NCBI RefSeq assembly: GCF_000485595.1
Contig: NW_014578875.1
Span: 15,622 to 40,988, forward strand
DNA length: 25,367 nucleotides
DNA from: Priapulus caudatus
Taxonomy: Eukaryota; Priapulida; Priapulimorpha; Priapulimorphida; Priapulidae
Direction: 5' to 3'
Part shown: piece by piece, positions 20,003-25,367 of the stretch
Layout of the letters: the number at the start of each line of letters is the position of its first letter
How positions within the stretch are numbered: position 1 is the first letter of the stretch
Program-made: the position numbers and the translations under genes
Notes under the pieces: generated by a model
What the model saw: only the letters and a program-made list of their open reading frames with translations
What the model was told of the DNA's origin: nothing
Database searches by the model: none

Positions 20003-20036
20003 CAAGAGCTAAAAATTCATGCACGATTAGCTCTTG
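20003..20036. repeat. Inverted repeat with CAAGAG ends
   Basis: 10-bp arms CAAGAGCTAA (20003-20012) and TTAGCTCTTG (20027-20036) enclose a 14-nt loop, with TA-rich flanks (TATTATAAC / ATATAAC). The arm ends match those at 12002-12029 and 14731-14815. Confidence 0.75.
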
Positions 20037-20054
20037 ATATAACTTAGGTTGACA

Positions 20055-20162
20055 AACAGACAGGCAGACAGTCGGACAGACAGACGGACTGACGGACGGA
20101 CGGACGGGCGGGTGGACGGACAGACGGACAGCCAGACAAACAGATAGATAGATAGATAGATA
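20055..20162. repeat. (GACA/GACG)n and (GATA)n microsatellite
   Basis: Degenerate GACAGACGGACGGACGG array followed by AGATAGATAGATAGATA. The long minus-strand frame over it translates the repeat and is not a gene. Confidence 0.9.
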
Positions 20163-20350
20163 TGTGATTCTGACACCAAACTGGTCTCTGCGACTATTAT
20201 TAGACGGAACACCGTCTCGTTAATACACAGGACGTAGGACACCGGGAGCTGTATCCAGGGTCGGATTAAAAAAATTACCCTGCTCGAAACAAGGCGCGGC
20301 TGCACAGCCACACGTAGGGTCACATTAGTGATTTGTACTCGTCCTGACAG

Positions 20351-20497
20351 GTCTGGCGAGATTCGCGTATCGTCGGCAGCGGCGTCATGAAGCGATCCAT
20401 TCTCAGAAACATCCTCAACCTGCCCGCAGCCTGCGCGAAGGCAGCCACGACACCGGGGCAGGACTGCTGGCAAAGGAGCAACGCCGGAGTCACACAG
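20351..20497 (+). CDS. C2-domain gene, first well-supported exon
   Basis: From ATG at 20387 it encodes 37 residues (MKRSILRNILNLPAACAKAA, then TTPGQDCWQRSNAGVTQ), ending at CACAG|GTGCGT in phase 0. An in-frame TGA at 20345-20347 closes the frame upstream, so either the ATG at 20387 is the start, or the exon begins after the acceptor GTCCTGACAG at 20351 and is entered in phase 0 from an upstream exon such as 5835-5843, adding VWRDSRIVGSGV. The phase-0 exit matches the acceptor at 21021 exactly. The basic N-terminus with hydrophobic positions (ILRNILNL) could form a short amphipathic helix. There is no signal peptide. Confidence 0.6.
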
Positions 20498-21021
20498 GTG
20501 CGTGCTGTCTCACCGTCTCAGCCCTCTGCCTTCTTAGCAACTTATTCGCCGCCCTAAACCCCGATCCAGCGATAGCCCTAATAGCTACAGCTCTTACACT
20601 ACTTACTGCATACGCATATACTTACTTCTAAATACACATGTACTTACTACTTACACATATACTACTCCTACCCCTTTCCCCATCCACCATTATCCACACA
20701 CTCACATCCACACATCCACTGTCATCTCTCTCAAACCTACATCTACTATTATCCACACACTCACATCCATTAACATCTCTCCCACACCCACAGTTCTGCC
20801 AGAATTCCCACATCCACATTCCCTAGCATCCTCCCCTCGCCACGTCTTTCTTCTTCCACATCAACATGCACGCCAACACCCACGCAAATACCTACCACGA
20901 GACCCACGATCTTCTCACACACCCTCATCGCCTACCACACATACTCTCACCCTTACCTCCCTGCCATCGGCATTTCCTTAACCGAGCTTATGTTCACTCG
21001 ATGTATGTGTCTCGTCGGCAG
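20498..21021 (+). other. Intron 1 of the C2-domain gene, pyrimidine-rich
   Basis: 524 bp, GTGCGT...GTCGGCAG. It contains a C/A/T-rich region at 20640-20830 with a 59-bp-spaced duplication (ATTATCCACACACTCACATC at 20689 and 20748). The reading frame of exon 2 stays open back to an ATG at 20866 through this sequence, but the translated His/Pro/Leu-rich stretch looks like intron, unlike what follows 21022. Confidence 0.6.
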
Positions 21022-23227
21022 GGAGCCGAGGATTTAGAGAGCACGTACGTCGCCGGGGAGATGGTCGACGACGAGGGTTACTACCAGGGCATCTACGTCG
21101 GCTGCACGTCGAAGCGCGACGCCGACACGCGCCAGGCAGCTCCCACCTCGCTCCTACATCAACCGTCCGCCACCGCGCCCCGTGCCGAGCCGGAAACCAG
21201 CGACTGCACGTTCGACGAAGACTCTATCGATGAAGATGAAGGACGGCTGAAGGTGGCCGTCGCTACAGACGCGGCGACGCGCTGCGACGATGATATTCCC
21301 GTCGGTCGGATCGAGATGGCGCCGAATGGTCGTCACCTGTTCTTCGCTGACGCTAGCGTCGTCTTCAACGGTGACCAGCCGACAGTCGGGCAGCAGTCGG
21401 CGAGGGAAACCGCCGTGGAGGTGTCGACTAGCCGAGGTGCAGTGGAGGAGCGAAGTACTGTCTTGTCACAGTGCACGGTAGAAGCGCCGGCTGGTAGCGA
21501 TGCAATGAACAGCGAGCGTTTATACGGGTATAGCAATGCCGATGACGATTCAGATACGCTTGTGAAGGTAAGGGAACTCATGAAGGAGAAGCCAGCAAGT
21601 GCAAACAGCAGGGGAAGGTTCCCCGATGCCGCTATGGACGTGTCGATTAGTGACGCTCAGAGGTGTACACTTCCTAATCGGCTTGAGAGTCGGAGTCTGG
21701 CAAGTGCAAGCGTGGACAGAACGTGCAGCATTGCAGCCATAAGTCGACATGGGGTAAATACGTGCATGAGTGACTCATTCGCGAGCGAATCGCCACAGAT
21801 TGTGAGCAACCCTAGGCTAGCCTCTCTGGCGGCCGCTCAGTGTAATAACAGGATGAGAAACCAGGCAATTCCCAGTCAGCAGATCGGGAGGAAAAATGCC
21901 TGCAATGAGGCAGTTGCGCCCGTGGCGTTGGCACGCGGGTTCGTACACGATGCCAACCTTCCACACGAGCAGGTGGACTCGGGCTGTAGAGCAACCACGA
22001 GCGATGACATCGTCGCAGCACGTAGTGTCAACTCAGGTGATACCACGTGCAGTACCGCCACCGATCACGTCCGGGATTTCGCGGTGCGTCAAGCGAGAAA
22101 TATGACTTCTCTAACGAAGCGTTCGCCCGTAAAGCGAGTGATCGTGAGTCCACGGCGGGTGACAATGCGATACGTTGACGCCCGCAGCGTGCGGGCAGCG
22201 CGAGCCAGCTGCTACGTCGCATCACCGCGGAAGGCAGCCATTCGCAAGCTAGAGACGAAGACAGCTCAACGACATGCGCATCGGCAGACAGTGGCGGATT
22301 CCCCGAGAAGAATTAGTAAGAAGCGGTTGGGAAGCCGGGGTACTCCGTGCCGTGAGCGCACCTACGGCAGGGCGCCGCTGCAGCGCCGAGAGCGAAGTCG
22401 CAGTGGAAAGAGCAGGCGCTGCTTGTCCTTGCAGGCCGCTAGATGTCGACACTGCTGCTGCTGCTGCTGCCGAAAGATGCAGGCAACCGCTTGTGGGTAC
22501 GGCGAGGAACGTCATGGTTCGCGAAAGGTGTCGGCATGGCGCGACGACTTTTGCAGTGATGAAGATGACGCTGAGGAGGAAGAGGTAGAAGATGAGGAGG
22601 AGGGGGAGAGTTTTAGCAGCTTGCAGGCACACGTAAACGAGCTGTCACTCTATGGAGCATCAGACGGATCTGACTATTCCACGGACTCGGAGTCAGAGAC
22701 AGCGCCACCGGGGAGATGTGCGTGCAAGAGCTCGCCTCAGAGGTTGCAATACGCAAGATTCCGCGTGAAGACGACGCAGCAGGCACGCGTACACAAGCTG
22801 GCGTCACATGCCATGTTACGCCGGAGTAATCGGCAACGTGTGCCTTCACAGCGCTACGACGCACGCCCAACGCACGACATTGAGTGGCTCTCCCAGGCGG
22901 GAGGACGACTAGCGGATCCATGCTGGGACGAACTAAAAAGCGAAGTGAGATACTGCGGCGGTAACGCCAGGGAGGCGTCTGCAGCTGCCGACGTCCAGCC
23001 TGTGGACAGACAAGTGAGCATGCATGGCATGTGGCACAACCAGCGTTCGGGCAGCAGCAGCAACAGCTCGAGTAGGAATGACCTGCAGTTGCAGAATCCG
23101 TCCCCGTTACGCCACCGCCGAGGAAGACGAGAAGAAAAGGAGAAGCAAAGAGAAGGTTACCAGGGGAAGGTTGGACGAGGACAGCAGAGGAGCCACAGCG
23201 TGTCTCGGCGCGATATTCCGGACAGAG
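21022..23227 (+). CDS. C2-domain gene, large disordered exon
   Basis: 735 codons plus one base, opening GAEDLESTYVAGEMVDDEGY (residues 38-57 if counted from 20387) and ending DIPDR before CAGAG|GTGAGA in phase 1. Most of it is low complexity: Arg/Ser/Ala-rich, with SPRR-type basic motifs around 22140-22330, a run of six Cys at residues 515-520 (22453-22470), an acidic block at about residues 545-567 (DEDDAEEEEVEDEEE), a Ser/Asp-rich segment (SDGSDYSTDSESE), then a basic RREEKEKQRE stretch just before the C2 domain. There is no catalytic motif. Such a long linker ahead of a C2 domain suits a scaffold or regulatory protein. Codon use is clearly coding, with GC-rich third positions. If exon 3 is skipped, translation stops at 23242. 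Confidence 0.85.
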
Positions 23228-23763
23228 GTGAGACGCAGAGCTAGTGTTTCCGCAGCCTTCTGTGTTCATCTGTCGTTTCCCCTGCTGTTACAGCTCCGGT
23301 TGCGTGCGAGCACAGCTGTCTCTTACGAGCAGCAGATGCATGCTCAAAGAGCAGTGAGCAGCGAGACGCGTTCATTTATCTGCATAAATGTGTGGCGAGA
23401 TGAATAAAATTAGCATGGAATTAAATGCGGATTTGTCAAGACATCCATCATTTAAAACGAGTCGAAACGAAACGTAACGAATTACACAGTTATTAGTTGT
23501 CGCAGCGTTATAACCGTTCTTAGTCTCTGGAAATCATTCGCAGGCATAATAATTTAGCGGTTACCGCGACCTTCATCAGCTGATGAACGGATTCTGTGAT
23601 GGTGTCTGTTACCAGTCGCCAATGAAATATGTGATGGCGTCATCATGACGCGTTAGGAATATTATGGTTTCTATTCAAATTACTACACTATCTATCTTTT
23701 AGTATCTAAAAGGTGATAATATATATTCATGATTTAGGACGGTTTCAGTCATTCATCTTGCAG
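23228..23763 (+). other. Intron 2 with possible alternative 3' end
   Basis: 536 bp, GTGAGA...TTGCAG. If retained, the frame adds GETQS and stops at TAG 23242-23244, and a consensus AATAAA lies at 23403-23408. That would give a short isoform lacking the C2 domain. Confidence 0.5.
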
Positions 23764-23814
23764 GTCAGTTGCAGCTGGGAATTGGCGCCCATTTTGGCAT
23801 GCTGAGTGTAACAG
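23764..23814 (+). CDS. C2-domain gene, exon 3 (C2 first strand)
   Basis: A 51-bp exon between CATCTTGCAG and ACAG|GTACGT, entering and leaving in phase 1. With the split glycine it encodes GQLQLGIGAHFGMLSVT, the opening beta strands of a C2 domain (hydrophobic alternation, GxLxLxI start). The GTCAGT just after the acceptor could be mistaken for a donor, but the downstream GTACGT gives the matching phase. Its small size and symmetrical phase mean it could be skipped without a frameshift. Confidence 0.72.
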
Positions 23815-24156
23815 GTACGTGTACGGTGATAGCGATGTAATATATACACGACGTCACCTCGTGCAAGGCGGGTAATTATTTCGGAAGCACGTCGAATTAA
23901 AAAAGTGAAAGAATCGAATTAACTTGGAAAATTTATTCTCTGCACGAAATTAATCGAATTAACTGAAAGGCGCAATCTATAATTAAATTTTTTGATTCTG
24001 TAAACACACGTTCTCATCCTGTTTACGTAAAGTGAACGGCAACAAACATTACAGCAGCAACAGTTGACATTTACAAGCGATTGGTGGCGCACGTCGATCA
24101 GCATCAACCCTCTGTAAGATCGTTATGCACTGAACTCTCTTCTGTTTGTTGTACAG

Positions 24157-24215
24157 TTGCACAAGCTAAAGGATTACAGCCAAAGGGAAGAAGGCCACCA
24201 AATACGTTCATTAAG
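24157..24215 (+). CDS. C2-domain gene, exon 4
   Basis: 59 bp after TTTGTTGTACAG, ending TTAAG|GTACGC. Two bases complete a Val codon from exon 3, then AQAKGLQPKGRRPPNTFIK, leaving in phase 0. This is the classic C2 stretch of strand 2, loop 1 and the xPYVK-like strand. The usual DPYVK is NTFIK here and no Asp occurs in loop 1, so the acidic calcium ligands are missing from this loop. Confidence 0.75.
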
Positions 24216-24577
24216 GTACGCATGATATAGATTTGACATATACCTTACCTTAAGAGGTGTATCGTTTCATTTCTTATTATTTGTTATATAGACACATTTT
24301 TAGGTCAATGTATGGAGACATCGCCGTGAGTACCTCAAAGATGTGTAATGAAAAAAGGTATGCGGTAAATTAAACTACGAGTATCTAAGCATTTTTATTT
24401 GGCTGTGGAATAACGGTCTCTCGTGCATTTTAATCACTATAGAAATGGAATTCTATCGTAAAGACTTCATCAGACAGGAGGGGGGCCCGTCACCTTAACG
24501 AATAATATTACGTGATGTTTTCATTATAACGCCAAGACTATAAGGGTGAGTTTCCACCTGTTATTATTAATCCGTAG

Positions 24578-24672
24578 GTTTCACTAGTACCCGACACGGA
24601 GAAGCGCACGTTCTGTACCACCGACGCCGTGACGAGCAGCTATGCACCGCACTTCAACCAGCAGTTCTCATT
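24578..24672 (+). CDS. C2-domain gene, exon 5 (C2 middle strands)
   Basis: 95 bp after TAATCCGTAG, entering in phase 0 with VSLVPDTEKRTFCTTDAVTS then SYAPHFNQQFS plus two bases, ending at GTAAGT (phase 2). It continues FIK into KVSLVPD, the standard C2 strand, and ends at the PxFNxxF motif that closes the middle of C2 domains. The order GQLxLxI...KGL...K(V/I)SL(V/I)P...T..V....P.F...F matches what I remember of the C2 domain of RGS3 better than synaptotagmin; a synaptotagmin-like or RIM-like protein is the alternative. The rest of the C2 domain and any PDZ or RGS domain must lie past the window end. Confidence 0.78.
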
Positions 24673-24769
24673 GTAAGTGAATTATACGCACACGATTTCA
24701 CCCACAGACACACATGCGATTTACTCTATAATCAGACGTTTGCGTTTAAAATCGATGACATGATGCGCT

Positions 24770-24836
24770 CAATCTCTCTCTCGCTCTCTCTTTCTCTCTC
24801 TCTCTCTCGCTCTCGCTCGCTCTCTCTCTCTCTCAG
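24770..24836. repeat. (CT)n-rich microsatellite
   Basis: TCTCTCTCTCGCTCTCTC array in the intron after exon 5, followed by C-rich sequence. Confidence 0.93.
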
Positions 24837-24924
24837 ACTCTCCGCCCCCGCTCTCTGCGCGCGCACCACAGCTTTATGCCTCGCTGCTCGTTTTACAGGC
24901 CTTGCATTCGCCCGCTGTACCGTC

Positions 24925-25160
24925 ACATACATACACACACACGCACCTATACACGGGCACAGACGCACACGCGCGCAAACACACGCACACGCGCACGCAC
25001 ACAGCGACGCAGACGTAGGCACAGACGAAGACATAGACACAGATACAGACGCAGACGACACGCGCAGACACGGACACAAACACAGACACAGACACAGATC
25101 GACGCACACGACACGCAGACGTAGACGTGAACACTGACGCAGACACAGACGCGCGCGCAT
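24925..25160. repeat. (CA)/(GACACA)n degenerate microsatellite
   Basis: CACACGCACACGCGCACGC passing into GACACAGATACAGACGCAGAC. Open frames on both strands over 24732-25262 are translations of this repeat. Confidence 0.9.
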
Positions 25161-25367
25161 GACGAGCGAAGCAAGAACGTACAGACTTTCAGCAGAGAAG
25201 GAGATTCGCCAATTTTTATCAAAGCGGGGAAGGGAGGACACGTAGTCCATGAGCCAGACCAAATTTCATTACCAAAGAGGTGAACAGATCCAACATGGAT
25301 TTTTGGTTAGCCTGATATATGAAGTGTCCAAAATCACTTGATGGACTTTCGGGTCACTTTGCCAAAT
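25161..25367. other. Intron sequence, end of window
   Basis: No C2 continuation exon (expected to begin with one base completing a Leu/Phe codon) is seen before the window end. The sequence may be part of an interspersed repeat but I cannot name it. Confidence 0.35.

Larger units (their letters stand above)
18147..20040. other. Non-coding upstream region of the C2-domain gene
   Basis: No exon is identified with confidence. A 159-codon minus-strand frame at 18553-19032 has no domain or splice support. 19440-19560 is CpG-rich, with a CRE palindrome at 19474-19481 and a related CGACGTCA at 19505-19512, about 0.9 kb before the MKRS start codon, so it may hold promoter sequence. Confidence 0.4.

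Noticed and set aside
20866-21021. Apparent N-terminal 52 codons of the large exon frame
   Set aside because: The sequence is pyrimidine-rich intron; a splice acceptor at 21021 in the matching phase and a change of composition show the exon begins at 21022.
24313-24334. Exon-like piece between TTTTTAG and GTGAGT in the C2 gene
   Set aside because: Including it would break the reading frame between exons 4 and 5, while skipping it gives an uninterrupted C2 strand.
24732-25262. Overlapping frames of 82-176 codons on both strands
   Set aside because: They translate (CT)n and (CA)n microsatellites.

Overview
The window is eukaryotic and almost certainly from an invertebrate animal, probably marine. 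It has small coding exons split by GT-AG introns, long AT-rich non-coding stretches, many microsatellites, short inverted-repeat (MITE-like) elements, a vertebrate-type TTAGGG run and a C2-domain signalling gene. I see no bacterial operon, phage, CRISPR array or rRNA. The species cannot be named from the sequence.

Layout. 1-248: four copies of a 62-64 bp tandem repeat, ending at an N. 277-2194: a very large, nearly spacerless palindrome whose arms are a 10-bp-period, CpG-rich satellite (GTACACGCAC / GTACACGCGG on the left, complement on the right), with three compact hairpins at its right edge. 2195-5200: AT-rich DNA holding a phase-matched pair of candidate 3' exons on the plus strand (2548-2891), a weaker second pair (3209-3507), and a convergent C-terminal exon on the minus strand (4040-4240). 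5396-5542: a MITE with perfect 22-bp TIRs. 5835-5843: a candidate first coding exon (Met-Pro-Leu) with a perfect splice donor. 5850-20350: mostly non-coding. It holds a 171-bp-period repeat with nuclear-receptor-like half-sites, a decayed tRNA-like sequence, interstitial telomere repeats, three palindromes sharing a TCAAGAG end, microsatellites and CpG-rich islands with CRE palindromes.

20387-24672+ is the best-supported gene. Five plus-strand exons have GT-AG boundaries and exactly matching phases, encoding at least 840 residues: a long, low-complexity, Arg/Ser-rich and acidic region followed by the first half of a C2 domain. The C2 sequence resembles that of RGS3 (my recollection of the family, not a search), so a PDZ and/or RGS domain may follow beyond the window. 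The Met-Pro-Leu exon at 5835 could be its true first exon across a 14.5 kb intron, because the phases fit.

Most other open frames are by-products of low-complexity DNA; the largest ones, in 184-2245, arise only because the satellite lacks stop codons on either strand.
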